NCBI RefSeq assembly: GCF_014378035.1
Contig: NZ_JACMOM010000348.1
Span: forward strand, 1 to 50,923
DNA: 50,923 nucleotides
Direction: 5' to 3'
DNA from: Aeromicrobium sp.
Lineage (GTDB): Bacteria > Actinomycetota > Actinomycetes > Propionibacteriales > Nocardioidaceae
This document shows positions 1 through 7,757 of the stretch, piece by piece (the stretch's first letter is position 1; every line of letters starts with the position of its first letter). Both the position numbers and the translations under genes were made by a program. Under the pieces are notes generated by a model. The model saw nothing but the letters and a program-made list of their open reading frames with translations. It was not told the DNA's origin and searched no databases.

Positions 1-764
1 CCGGTGCCGGTCGGCGTCTGCTGGTAGACGACGCCCTCGGTGACGGGAAGCACCAGCGCCCCGTCGGCGAGACACGTCGGCGGAGTCGCCGTGGCCTCGG
101 CTGCCGTGACCGGCGTCAGATCAACGGGGACTTCGCCCTCGATCGTGCAGCCGCTGTTGAGGATCGCCTGGCCCGCGGCGGTCAAGTTCTGACCGGGGTA
201 GTCAACCCCGTCGAATGTGTAGGGCGGGATGATGTCGCCCCAGCCAGCGTCACCGTCTTCTGTGAAGACCGGTCCGGTGTGGCCGGTGTGACCGTTGAGG
301 GTGCCGCTCGCGCTGGGCGCGATCGAGACGTAGGGGTTTGTCCGGGAGGCGGTGGCGTGACAGATCTCGACCCTTTGCGAAGCCTTGGCTGCGACGGTTG
401 CGCGAGACGTGCGCTTGGCGACCTTCGCGACCTTGGCGACCTTCGCGACCTTCGCGACCTTGGCAGGCGGTGCGTTGCCGGACGTGTCCTTGGCGGGCGG
501 TTCGGCCGGGGCCTCCTCAGCGGCAGGCGCCTGATCAGCAGGTTCCTCGGCAGGGGACGGGAGGACCTTCTCCTCCTCGGCGGCAGACGGCGAAGAGTCT
601 GTTGTCGGCGCGTCTCCGGCCGCAGGTTCATCGCCCGCGGCTGTTTCGGGGGCGGGTGTCTTAGTGGTGACGGTGTCGTTTACTGCGGCCGCGGTGGGGC
701 CAGCAAACAACACGCTGCCTACCATCATCGCCAACATCGTCAGTACGACGAACAATCTTTTCAT
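1..764 (-). CDS. Secreted NPYVS-motif surface protein with AKV repeat (partial)
   Basis: The reading frame opens at an ATG at 764 and runs off the left edge without a stop, so at least 254 residues are seen and the C-terminus is missing. Residues 1-28 form a signal peptide (MKR, a hydrophobic stretch, cleavage near AAA). Residues 30-100 are Pro/Ala/Glu-rich. Residues 101-117 are five AKV units plus AK, giving a strongly basic tract. Residues 134-182 carry an ICHAT...NPYVSIAPSASG...GH..H...WGDIIPP block like that of actinobacterial cell-surface proteins, whose role is unknown. A wall-sorting signal may lie in the missing part. A GGAG lies about 10 nt upstream of the start. The gene is divergent from the polysaccharide synthase operon, so a role at the envelope or in the extracellular matrix is inferred. 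Confidence 0.75.
   Translation of the reverse strand, partial: MKRLFVVLTMLAMMVGSVLFAGPTAAAVNDTVTTKTPAPETAAGDEPAAGDAPTTDSSPSAAEEEKVLPSPAEEPADQAPAAEEAPAEPPAKDTSGNAPPAKVAKVAKVAKVAKVAKRTSRATVAAKASQRVEICHATASRTNPYVSIAPSASGTLNGHTGHTGPVFTEDGDAGWGDIIPPYTFDGVDYPGQNLTAAGQAILNSGCTIEGEVPVDLTPVTAAEATATPPTCLADGALVLPVTEGVVYQQTPTGT
414..464. repeat. 9-nt tandem repeat encoding AKV units
   Basis: Between five and six copies of a 9-nt unit (read on the minus strand as GCSAAGGTC) encode the AKVAKV... tract of the secreted protein. Units differ only at the third base of the Ala codon, so the array could expand or contract in frame. Confidence 0.85.
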
Positions 765-1067
765 GAGTCAACTCCATCGATGTCTCCCGAGAATCGGACG
801 GTCTGTCGCCATGTCGGTGTTCGAGAGTGAAGCTCAGGAGTCCGGCATAACGCGCCCATCAATTAACCCGCGAAGTGGAGGATTCGTCATTATTTATGGG
901 TCACAAATGCCTGCGAAACAGAGTAAAATATCGAAAACCATCCCTTATGATCTGCGCCGCTAGTTCCAAGGAACTACCTGGGTCAGATCTCCGCACCGCG
1001 TTGACTGATCTGGAGTCATAGCGTCCCGTGGGCCGGGAAACTCGTGTCCGGAAGGGAAAGAGCGACC
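765..1067. promoter_or_regulatory. Divergent control region of the surface protein and polysaccharide operon
   Basis: This 303-nt gap separates two divergent genes and has a markedly AT-rich core (about 858-955) in otherwise GC-rich DNA. It contains a TATGAT hexamer on the plus strand at 946-951 that could serve as a -10 element for the rightward operon. I see no tRNA, no convincing short gene and no c-di-GMP riboswitch signature. Confidence 0.5.
961..976. promoter_or_regulatory. Inverted repeat TAGTTCC-AA-GGAACTA, candidate operator
   Basis: The repeat has perfect 7-bp arms separated by 2 nt. It sits 10 nt downstream of the TATGAT at 946-951, that is, over the expected transcription start of the polysaccharide operon. 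A regulator binding here would block transcription. The binding protein is unknown and the assignment is inference. Confidence 0.4.
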
Positions 1068-1592
1068 ATGTCAAAAAGCGAGGCCACGTCGGTGTTCACC
1101 GACGACTCCGGCGCACGGCGGCGCAAGGCCACGTGGACCCTGCGATTCGTATCGGCGTTTCTCATCCTCGGAGTCACGGTGGTGTTCGTGAGCATGATCG
1201 GTCACGTCACCCTTCCCGGGCTGGGCTCTCCCCTCCGTCTACCTGGCGCTGGTCCGGCGACATCAGGAGCTGACCGACCCGAACCCAGCCGAGCGACGGT
1301 GCCCCCGCCGGTCGGCACGGCCGGTGGCACAGAGACGCCCGACATGAGCAGAACTGAGCAACCTGATGGGGGTTCCGCTGGCCGCTCGCGGTCAACGGAC
1401 CAGCCGCTCCGTGCCACCCCGTCGACGGCACCCTCCACAACGGCACCCACCGCATCTGCACCACTCGCGGCGACCACCCCTCAGGGCAGGCCCACTGCCA
1501 GACCGACCACGGCCGCGAATCTCGATCACTTGCCCGGAAGCGCACCCACCGAGCCGCCGGGCAAGGCCAAGACGGCCTCCGGCCCCTCGTGA
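1068..1592 (+). CDS. Small single-pass membrane protein coupled to polysaccharide synthase
   Basis: This 174-residue protein has a short basic cytoplasmic N-terminus, one transmembrane helix at about residues 25-46, and a Pro/Thr/Ser/Ala-rich tail that is probably extracellular. The ATG at 1068 is preceded by AAGGGAAAG, which fixes it over the in-frame GTG at 1044. Its TGA overlaps the GTG of the next gene at 1589, so the two are translationally coupled. I do not recognise a family. By position it could be an accessory or scaffold subunit of the polysaccharide machinery, like the small membrane subunits that accompany other synthases, but there is no sequence proof. Confidence 0.65.
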   Translation: MSKSEATSVFTDDSGARRRKATWTLRFVSAFLILGVTVVFVSMIGHVTLPGLGSPLRLPGAGPATSGADRPEPSRATVPPPVGTAGGTETPDMSRTEQPDGGSAGRSRSTDQPLRATPSTAPSTTAPTASAPLAATTPQGRPTARPTTAANLDHLPGSAPTEPPGKAKTASGPS

Positions 1593-3700
1593 CTTCACGC
1601 GACCTCAAGGACCCGCGCGTTCACTGGTTCTTCCTGATCGTCCTGCTGACCGGGATATTCCTCCTGCTGGTCGTCTCGGGCTACACCTCTGGCCAGCTCG
1701 GCGAGGGGGACAACTCGCCCGCGTCGGAGGCCGGGGGCATCACCGTCCCGAACGCAGTCCGCGAAGGTGGTCCGATCCTCGACCCCTCCAGGCCCGACGC
1801 ACCAGGCATCGCTGTTCCCGACAAGACAGTCGTTCTGACGTTCGATGACGGTCCGACGTCCTGGACGCCACGCATCCTCGACGTCCTGGATCGTCAACGC
1901 GTGAAGGCAACCTTCTTCGTGATCGGCTCGCACGTCGCCCAGAAGCCAGACGTCCTGCGGCGAATGGTCGACGAGGGCCACGAGGTCGGCGTCCACACGT
2001 TCACCCACGTAAACTTGGCCAACGTGCCGACCTGGCGTCAGCGGCTCGAGCTCGACCAGACCCAGTTCGCCATTGCGGCCGTGACCGGGCGGGCGACGGA
2101 CCTGCTCCGACCGCCCTACTCGTCCACGGTCGACGGCGTGACTCCCAGTGACTGGCGCGCCCTCGTCCGCTCGGACAACTACCGCGTCGTGCTCACCGAC
2201 CTCGACACCAAGGACTGGCAGAAGCCCGGCGTGGACAAGATCACTGCAGCGGGAACTCCGCGAGGCAACACCGGTGCCGTCGTGATGCTTCACGACGGCG
2301 GTGGCAATCGCGCCCAGACCGCCGCGGGTCTGGACAAGCTGATCGTCGACCTCAAGTCACGGGGTTACCGCTTCGAGACCGTGACGCAAGCTGCCGGCGT
2401 CCGCTCTCCCTGGCACCCAGCAGACCAGAGCGAGGAGATCCGTGGGCATGTCGTCATCAGTCTCGTTCGCATCAGCGACACGGCTGTGACTCTGCTGCTG
2501 TGGATGTTCATCCTCCTGGCCGCGCTTGCCGTCGCCCGGACGCTCCTGCTCCTGACGCTGGCGCGACGACATGCCCGCACGACGATCGAGCCGCCCTTCC
2601 GGTCTGCTGCTCAGCTTCCGGGCGTCACGGTCGTCGTGCCCGCCTACAACGAGGAGCTGGGCATCGAAGCGGCCGTCAGGTCACTCGTCAACAGCGACTA
2701 CCCGCTGCTGGAGATCATCGTCGTCGACGACGGGTCCACCGACGCCACCTCTGCTGCGGTCGAGGCGTTGGGCCTTCCGGGCGTCACACTGATCCGCCAA
2801 GCCAACGCCGGCAAGCCGGCTGCATTGAACACCGGCATCGCCGCAGCGAAGCACGATGTTCTCGTGCTCGTGGACGGCGACACGGTCTTCGAGCCCGACG
2901 CGATGCGCGCCCTCGTGGCGCCGCTTGCCGATCCGCGTGTCGGTGCCGTCTCGGGAAACACCAAGGTCGGTAACAGGGGTGGACTGCTGGGGAGATGGCA
3001 GCACATCGAGTACGTGATCGGCTTCAACCTCGACCGCAGGATGTTCGACGTCCTGCAGTGCATGCCCACGGTTCCGGGGGCCATCGGCGCATTCCGTCGG
3101 TCGGTGCTCGACGACGTCGGTGGCGTCAGCGATGACACGCTCGCCGAGGACACCGATCTGACGATGGCCATCTGCCGGGCCGGATGGCGCGTGGTGTACG
3201 CCCCCGAGGCACGCGCCTGGACTGAAGCCCCGTCATCTCTCGGCCAGCTGTGGAGGCAGCGTTACCGGTGGTGCTACGGAACGATGCAGGCAATGTGGAA
3301 GCACAAGCGTGCGGCAATCGAGCGGGGTGCGTCAGGCAAGCTCGGGCGACGCGGACTCCCGTACCTGCTGGCCTTCCAGGTCTTGCTGCCGCTCCTGGCA
3401 CCTGTCATCGATGTCGCCGCGCTCTACTCGGTGGTCTTCCTCCCCTCGCCCACCATCGCCTACGTCTGGCTGGCGTTCCTCGCGCTGCAATACGTCAGCG
3501 CTGCGTATGCCTTCATCCTCGACCGCGAGAGCCTTCGCCCGCTCTGGACCCTTGTCCTCCAGCAGGTCGTCTACCGCCAGCTCATGTATCTGGTCGTCAT
3601 CCAGTCAGTGGCGAGCGCGATCTACGGTATTCGTCTGCAGTGGCAGAAGTTGCGTCGCACGGGTGACATGCACTCTGCTCCGATCACCGTATCGCCGTGA
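1589..3700 (+). CDS. Bifunctional polysaccharide deacetylase / family 2 glycosyltransferase
   Basis: This 703-residue membrane protein joins two enzymes of polysaccharide synthesis. After one transmembrane helix (residues 13-30) a NodB-type deacetylase domain (about 78-270) shows TFDDGP at 84-89, HTFTH at 136-140, RPPY at 174-177 and the LHDG motif at 234-237. A helix at about 298-323 leads to a GT2 domain with PAYNEE at 351-356, DDGS at 380-383, DGD at 429-431, ED at 520-521 and QRYRW at 557-561, all catalytic-core motifs of processive beta-glycosyltransferases. Two or more C-terminal helices follow. The combination suggests synthesis and de-N-acetylation of a beta-linked amino-sugar polymer of the PNAG type, but the substrate is inferred. 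The GTG start overlaps the previous stop codon. Confidence 0.9.
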   Translation: MTSRDLKDPRVHWFFLIVLLTGIFLLLVVSGYTSGQLGEGDNSPASEAGGITVPNAVREGGPILDPSRPDAPGIAVPDKTVVLTFDDGPTSWTPRILDVLDRQRVKATFFVIGSHVAQKPDVLRRMVDEGHEVGVHTFTHVNLANVPTWRQRLELDQTQFAIAAVTGRATDLLRPPYSSTVDGVTPSDWRALVRSDNYRVVLTDLDTKDWQKPGVDKITAAGTPRGNTGAVVMLHDGGGNRAQTAAGLDKLIVDLKSRGYRFETVTQAAGVRSPWHPADQSEEIRGHVVISLVRISDTAVTLLLWMFILLAALAVARTLLLLTLARRHARTTIEPPFRSAAQLPGVTVVVPAYNEELGIEAAVRSLVNSDYPLLEIIVVDDGSTDATSAAVEALGLPGVTLIRQANAGKPAALNTGIAAAKHDVLVLVDGDTVFEPDAMRALVAPLADPRVGAVSGNTKVGNRGGLLGRWQHIEYVIGFNLDRRMFDVLQCMPTVPGAIGAFRRSVLDDVGGVSDDTLAEDTDLTMAICRAGWRVVYAPEARAWTEAPSSLGQLWRQRYRWCYGTMQAMWKHKRAAIERGASGKLGRRGLPYLLAFQVLLPLLAPVIDVAALYSVVFLPSPTIAYVWLAFLALQYVSAAYAFILDRESLRPLWTLVLQQVVYRQLMYLVVIQSVASAIYGIRLQWQKLRRTGDMHSAPITVSP

Positions 3701-3705
3701 TCCGC

Positions 3706-3732
3706 CGGGCAATGCCCGCAAACCGATGCGGG
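3706..3732 (+). promoter_or_regulatory. Two mutually exclusive hairpins between synthase and c-di-GMP gene
   Basis: CGGGC-AAT-GCCCG (3706-3718) and CCCGCA-AACCGA-TGCGGG (3715-3732) share the bases 3715-3718, so only one can form at a time. They lie just after the synthase stop codon and about 80 nt before the next start. The first could be a weak terminator, and the pair an attenuator-like switch. There is no U-tract, so confidence is low. Confidence 0.3.
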
Positions 3733-3811
3733 GACACGCCGGCCAGTGGCATCCTTGCGCTAGACATCCCGCAGCGCCGTCCGGGTGTTCACGCAAGGGG
3801 GGAGGGACACG

Positions 3812-6094
3812 ATGGTGTGGCGTGTGTACCTCGGGGCGGGCGCGGCGGTCATCTCCCTCTACCTGCTGGTTCCTGCTGGGCCGGTTCGGGACGTCATATA
3901 TCTCGCCGTGGGGCTCTCGTGCGTGATTGCCATCTGCGCCGGGACACGTCTGCATCGGACAGCCTCGCCCGGACCTTGGTACCTCTTCGCTGCCGGTCAG
4001 ATGGCTTGGGTCATGGGCGACGCGATCTACAGCTGGAACCTCGACGTCCGTCACGTCACTCCCTTTCCGTCAGCTGCTGACGTCGCCTACCTGATCGCCT
4101 ACCCCCTGCTCGCCGCCGGGGTCGGGACACTCATCCGTGCACGCAGTCCGCGGATGGACCTCCCGGGAACCATCGACAGCGCCATCGTCCTCGTGGGCAT
4201 CGGCCTGGTTTCATGGGCCTGGATCGCGCAACCGTTGGTTTCGGCGTCGGCGTCGGGCGTGTCAACGTTGGCGCGTTCGGTAGCCGTCGCGTATCCGGTC
4301 GGGGACGTCCTGCTGCTCGCCCTGCTGGTCAAGCTGGTCACTGCGCCGGGCACCACGTCAACGGTATTTCGGATGCTCGTGGGGGCGGTGGCGCTGCAGG
4401 TGGTGGCCGACACTGCCTTCGCCGCACCCTCACAGGGATGGGACTACCCCAGCGCACTGGATCTGCTGTGGCTCGGATCCTACGTCCTGTGGGGGGCTCT
4501 GGCGCTTCATCCTCAGATGGCTGGCCTTTCCCGGCGCCCCGACCTTCACAGCGGTCGTTTCACGGGTCGACGAATGACAGCTCTCGGTGCGGCTGCGGTG
4601 CTGTCCCCGGCGACGTTCCTCATCGGAATGGCGCTCGGACGGCCCGTTGATGCCTGGACCGCGGTGGGGGGAGCGCTAGTTCTCACCTCGTTGGTCTTGG
4701 CGCGCATGGCGTGCGCCGTCGACGAGATCCGGGTGACGGCCGGGCAGCGCGATTGGCTCCAGGACGAAATATTCTTCCGGGCGGCCCACGACCCCCTCAC
4801 CGGGCTGTTCACCCGTGCCTACATGCTCCACCTTGTCGAAGAGACTCTGCGGCGGGGGCAGGTGGCCGGAACAGCGACGGGCCTCGTGCTGGTCGATCTC
4901 GACCGCTTCACTGCTCTCACCGACGTCTGGGGCCCCGCGATCGGCGACGACATCCTTCGCGAGACTGCCCGACGGATCGTCGGCGCGGTCGGACCGCATC
5001 ACGCTGTGGGTCGTCTGGGTGATGACCAGTTCATCGTGCTCATCGAGGCGCCCGAGGCGCAGGAGCAGACGACCTTCGTGGCCGGAGAGCTGCTCACTGC
5101 TCTACGAAGTCCTTACGAACCCGATGGTTACCTGATCGACGTCGCCGCAAGAATTGGTCTCTCGGTCAACGCCGATATGGGTGTCAACGCCTCCGTGTTG
5201 CTGCGCGAGGCCCAGATCGCGAACCGTCGTGTCAAGGCCTCGCCCACCGCCTCATTCGAAGTGTTCGACAACCACCTGCGCCGCGAGGTCATGCAGCGCG
5301 TCGAGATGGAAGCCGCGCTCCGGCGGGCGATCTTTCACGGCGGCCTGGAGCTGGTCTATCAGCCAGTCGTCGCCGTCGGCACGGGGGCGGTCAACGGCTA
5401 CGAAGCGCTCCTGCGGTGGAACGGAAGCAACGGGGTCGTTCGGATGCCAGCTGAATTCATCCCGATCGCCGAGAAGTCAGACCTGATCTGCGACATTGGA
5501 CGCTGGGTCCTCACCGAGACCACCCGCCAGTTCGCTGCCTGGAAGGCCGCAGACCCCCACCGATTCTCGCACCGCACCATCGCGGTCAACATCTCCGGAC
5601 GCCACCTTGCCGACCAGCGCATCGTCGAGGACGTCTCGGCCGCCCTCGTCGCTTCAGGCTTGCCGGCGCATCACCTCATCATCGAAGTCACGGAGACCGT
5701 GCTCGTCGACGTGCCCATCGCCGTGATCCGGCTCGGCGCGCTGCGGGCGTTGGGCGTGACCATCAGCCTTGACGATTTCGGAACCGGTTACACCTCCATC
5801 GGACAGCTCCGCACCCTTCCCGTCGACACCGTCAAGATCGACAGGAGCTTCCTCTTCTCGATCGAGCCGGGGTCATCCGAGCTCATCGCGCTGATCACCG
5901 CTGCAGCTCACGCGCGCGGGATGCTGGTGGTCGCCGAAGGTGTCGAACGGCCCGACCAGCTCAACGTTCTCAAGGATCTCGACTGTGACTCCGCTCAGGG
6001 ATACCTGTTCGCCGGTCCCCTTTCGTCTGACGCGGTGGGAGACGGTGACGAGCTCGCCTTTCTCCCGCGACTCGACGTCGTCCGGGAAGGCTGA
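3812..6094 (+). CDS. Membrane GGDEF-EAL protein, probable c-di-GMP phosphodiesterase
   Basis: This 760-residue protein has an N-terminal membrane sensor of several helices (about 1-305), a GGDEF domain (about 315-485) and an EAL domain (about 495-745). The signature site reads GDDQF at 403-407 instead of GGDEF, so cyclase activity is probably lost. The EAL domain keeps E531-A-L, the N of VNISG, E629 (the second Glu of the EVTE motif), DDFGTGY at 654-660, K675 and E709, so hydrolysis of c-di-GMP is likely. The ATG at 3812 follows an AAGGGGGGAGGG ribosome site, which decides against the GTG at 3785. It lies downstream of the polysaccharide synthase on the same strand, so it may tune that pathway by lowering c-di-GMP. 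Confidence 0.9.
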   Translation: MVWRVYLGAGAAVISLYLLVPAGPVRDVIYLAVGLSCVIAICAGTRLHRTASPGPWYLFAAGQMAWVMGDAIYSWNLDVRHVTPFPSAADVAYLIAYPLLAAGVGTLIRARSPRMDLPGTIDSAIVLVGIGLVSWAWIAQPLVSASASGVSTLARSVAVAYPVGDVLLLALLVKLVTAPGTTSTVFRMLVGAVALQVVADTAFAAPSQGWDYPSALDLLWLGSYVLWGALALHPQMAGLSRRPDLHSGRFTGRRMTALGAAAVLSPATFLIGMALGRPVDAWTAVGGALVLTSLVLARMACAVDEIRVTAGQRDWLQDEIFFRAAHDPLTGLFTRAYMLHLVEETLRRGQVAGTATGLVLVDLDRFTALTDVWGPAIGDDILRETARRIVGAVGPHHAVGRLGDDQFIVLIEAPEAQEQTTFVAGELLTALRSPYEPDGYLIDVAARIGLSVNADMGVNASVLLREAQIANRRVKASPTASFEVFDNHLRREVMQRVEMEAALRRAIFHGGLELVYQPVVAVGTGAVNGYEALLRWNGSNGVVRMPAEFIPIAEKSDLICDIGRWVLTETTRQFAAWKAADPHRFSHRTIAVNISGRHLADQRIVEDVSAALVASGLPAHHLIIEVTETVLVDVPIAVIRLGALRALGVTISLDDFGTGYTSIGQLRTLPVDTVKIDRSFLFSIEPGSSELIALITAAAHARGMLVVAEGVERPDQLNVLKDLDCDSAQGYLFAGPLSSDAVGDGDELAFLPRLDVVREG

Positions 6095-6702
6095 GTGCCG
6101 CACGCCCAACCCCCGCTCGTTCGGGACCGTGGGGTCAGGACGCCCCGGACGAAGGCGACTGAGACAAGTGCGGCTCGGTTGCCAACGCGCCACGATCGCA
6201 TCACCCGGGCCGGGCTCTCGACGTCACCCCGCACGGCGACCAGATCGAGGTTCTCCCCGTCGGTGAAGCTCTCGCCACCGGCGAAGACTTCGACCCAACA
6301 GGCACCGAGCTCGTGTGAGATGAGCGCGGCGCGACCCAGCACCACAGCCAGATCGTGAGGCCCGAGCGCCGGGACCCGACTCTGCATGAAGGCTGCGAAC
6401 ACCCGAATAGCCGGTACACCCCCACGGAGCACCACTGAGAGCGGAATGTCCGAGGCCTGCATCGCCGCAGCGGAGGTGCGGATCGTGGCACGGCTCGATT
6501 CGGCCAGGGCATCGCCGGTCTCGACGCATCGCAGTGCATCGGCCAGCACTACGGGAACGATCTCGGCGTAGCGTTCGCGGAGCCACGCGCCGTGCTCCCG
6601 ATCGAACGAAGAGCAGCGCATCATCGACGCCATCAGCTCGTCGCAGTGGTCGGCGAGGCCGAGATCGAGAACCGTGCGGACTGACCGGCCTTCTGACGCC
6701 AC
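5995..6702 (-). CDS. Regulator-like hypothetical protein with degenerate 3' end
   Basis: The 235-residue frame starts at a GTG at 6702. Residues 1-150 are mostly helical and look like the N-terminal helical domain found in some actinobacterial regulators (a conserved-looking segment SDIPLSVVLRGGVPAIRVFA followed by LGRAALISHELGACWVEVFAG). After about residue 165 the sequence becomes Ser/Arg/Pro-rich, and the last 100 nt run antisense through the end of the EAL gene. No DNA-binding domain is visible in any frame. The most likely reading is a regulator that has lost its C-terminal half, with the stop codon now supplied by antisense sequence. Function is unassigned, and it may be a pseudogene. 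Confidence 0.5.
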   Translation of the reverse strand: MASEGRSVRTVLDLGLADHCDELMASMMRCSSFDREHGAWLRERYAEIVPVVLADALRCVETGDALAESSRATIRTSAAAMQASDIPLSVVLRGGVPAIRVFAAFMQSRVPALGPHDLAVVLGRAALISHELGACWVEVFAGGESFTDGENLDLVAVRGDVESPARVMRSWRVGNRAALVSVAFVRGVLTPRSRTSGGWACGTQPSRTTSSRGRKASSSPSPTASDERGPANRYP

Positions 6703-6763
6703 GCGACTACCCCTGCCCCAGTATGGGCGCCGTCCGCATCAGGTCAAGGGAGCAGACCCAGGA

Positions 6764-7378
6764 TCAGCTGCAGTAGAGCGCAGTCTCTTCGGGTGACATC
6801 GGCCGGGTATGGCCCTGGACAACCTCATCGGCGACCCGTGCCGGATCGGGTCCTTCCACGGTGACCGGCGGGGTGAACCAGTAGTAGTGACCGTCCAGCC
6901 TGTCGCCGAAGTGAAGCTCATACGTGCCGGTGACCCTGCTCATGGGTGTTGCTCTGGTGACATAGCCGAGCTCATTCGGGCCGATGTGGACCGTGAGGCG
7001 GCCACCCTTGGTGTCGGTCGTCGTCCACGTGTGGTTGTAGTTGATCTCGATGCTGGCTTCGAACAGCCCCATCACACCGCTGCTTGCGGTGACCGACCCA
7101 CCGACGCTGTCGGAGGAGCCTTTCGTCTGGCTCCAGTCTGCCTGCAGGTCGACGATCGACTGGTTGCAGTTGGGCGACATCGGCGACACCTGTTCGGACT
7201 TGCTCAGGAACGGCTCATTGGATGTGGGGGTGAACTCGCAGTAGTCGGCACCGTCGCACTTCTGGAGAAGCTCCTCTGTGCTCGGCGCATCCTCAGCATG
7301 AGCGCCAGAGGCGGACATGGTGGCGAAGATCGACGCGATTCCCAGGACGGCCACGGGCCGTACGACGGACTTCATCAT
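6764..7378 (-). CDS. Secreted beta-rich protein, aerolysin/ETX-like (hypothetical)
   Basis: The ATG at 7378 has a strong AAGGAG ribosome site and begins a 204-residue protein with a clear signal peptide (residues 1-28, ending SGAHA before EDAP). Mature cysteines in CDGADYC and PNC, plus a C-terminal YCS, suggest disulfides. Residues 97-150 alternate Ser/Thr-rich beta segments (WSQTKGSSDSVGGSVTASSG, then NYNHTWTTTDT) and then LGYVTRATPMSRVTGTYELHFGD. This pattern resembles secreted Streptomyces proteins with an aerolysin/ETX-type beta fold. The likeness is by eye only. A pore-forming, lectin-like or scavenger role is possible, and no activity can be claimed. Confidence 0.7.
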   Translation of the reverse strand: MMKSVVRPVAVLGIASIFATMSASGAHAEDAPSTEELLQKCDGADYCEFTPTSNEPFLSKSEQVSPMSPNCNQSIVDLQADWSQTKGSSDSVGGSVTASSGVMGLFEASIEINYNHTWTTTDTKGGRLTVHIGPNELGYVTRATPMSRVTGTYELHFGDRLDGHYYWFTPPVTVEGPDPARVADEVVQGHTRPMSPEETALYCS

Positions 7379-7550
7379 GGTGAGCTCCTTCTGCTGTGTC
7401 GCGCGGAGCCCCGGTGGGTTCCCGCTCGTCACGCTAGGCCCGGGCACAGCCGATTTCGATCCGGTGCAGCTGTTGTTGGACGAAGGGCCAAAGAACGCTC
7501 GCAGGGGATGACATCTGGTCACCGATGTGCAACGCGCGTGACCGCGAGAT

Positions 7551-7564
7551 GGCACCACGGTGCC
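7551..7564. terminator. Short hairpin after the ANTAR-like gene
   Basis: GGCACC-AC-GGTGCC is a perfect 6-bp inverted repeat lying about 20 nt beyond the stop codon of the minus-strand microprotein gene. It has no U-tract and a very small loop, so it is at best a weak terminator or a protein-binding site. Confidence 0.3.
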
Positions 7565-7583
7565 GACGGGCGAGCCGTGGTCG

Positions 7584-7757
7584 CTAGCTGGGAAGACCCG
7601 AGACGATGACCTCAGCGACATCGTCGATGGTCATGTGAAACTCGCTGGCGTCGTCCAGCATCATGAGTATCGCGACGTCGGCGCTGATCTCCATGAGCTC
7701 CATGAGAATGCCTTGGGCGACCCATGCAGTCTTCTGAACATGTGCAGATCCCGCCAT
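7584..7757 (-). CDS. Stand-alone acidic ANTAR-like microprotein
   Basis: This 57-residue protein starts at the ATG at 7757 behind AGGGGG. Almost the whole chain aligns by eye with the three-helix ANTAR RNA-binding domain: VAQGILMELMEISADVAILM, then DDASEF, then IDDVAEVIV, matching the family pattern AkGiLMerlgis.deAf...r.aS....l.dvAe.iv. ANTAR normally sits at the end of larger antiterminator proteins and is basic. Here conserved Lys/Arg positions are Gln, Leu or Asp and the protein is acidic, so direct RNA binding is doubtful. It might instead pair with a normal ANTAR protein as a decoy. That role is inference. Confidence 0.6.
   Translation of the reverse strand: MAGSAHVQKTAWVAQGILMELMEISADVAILMMLDDASEFHMTIDDVAEVIVSGLPS

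Noticed and set aside
765-1067. c-di-GMP riboswitch upstream of the polysaccharide operon
   Set aside because: Looked for because of the EAL gene, but the conserved core and paired stems of c-di-GMP-I or -II classes are not present.
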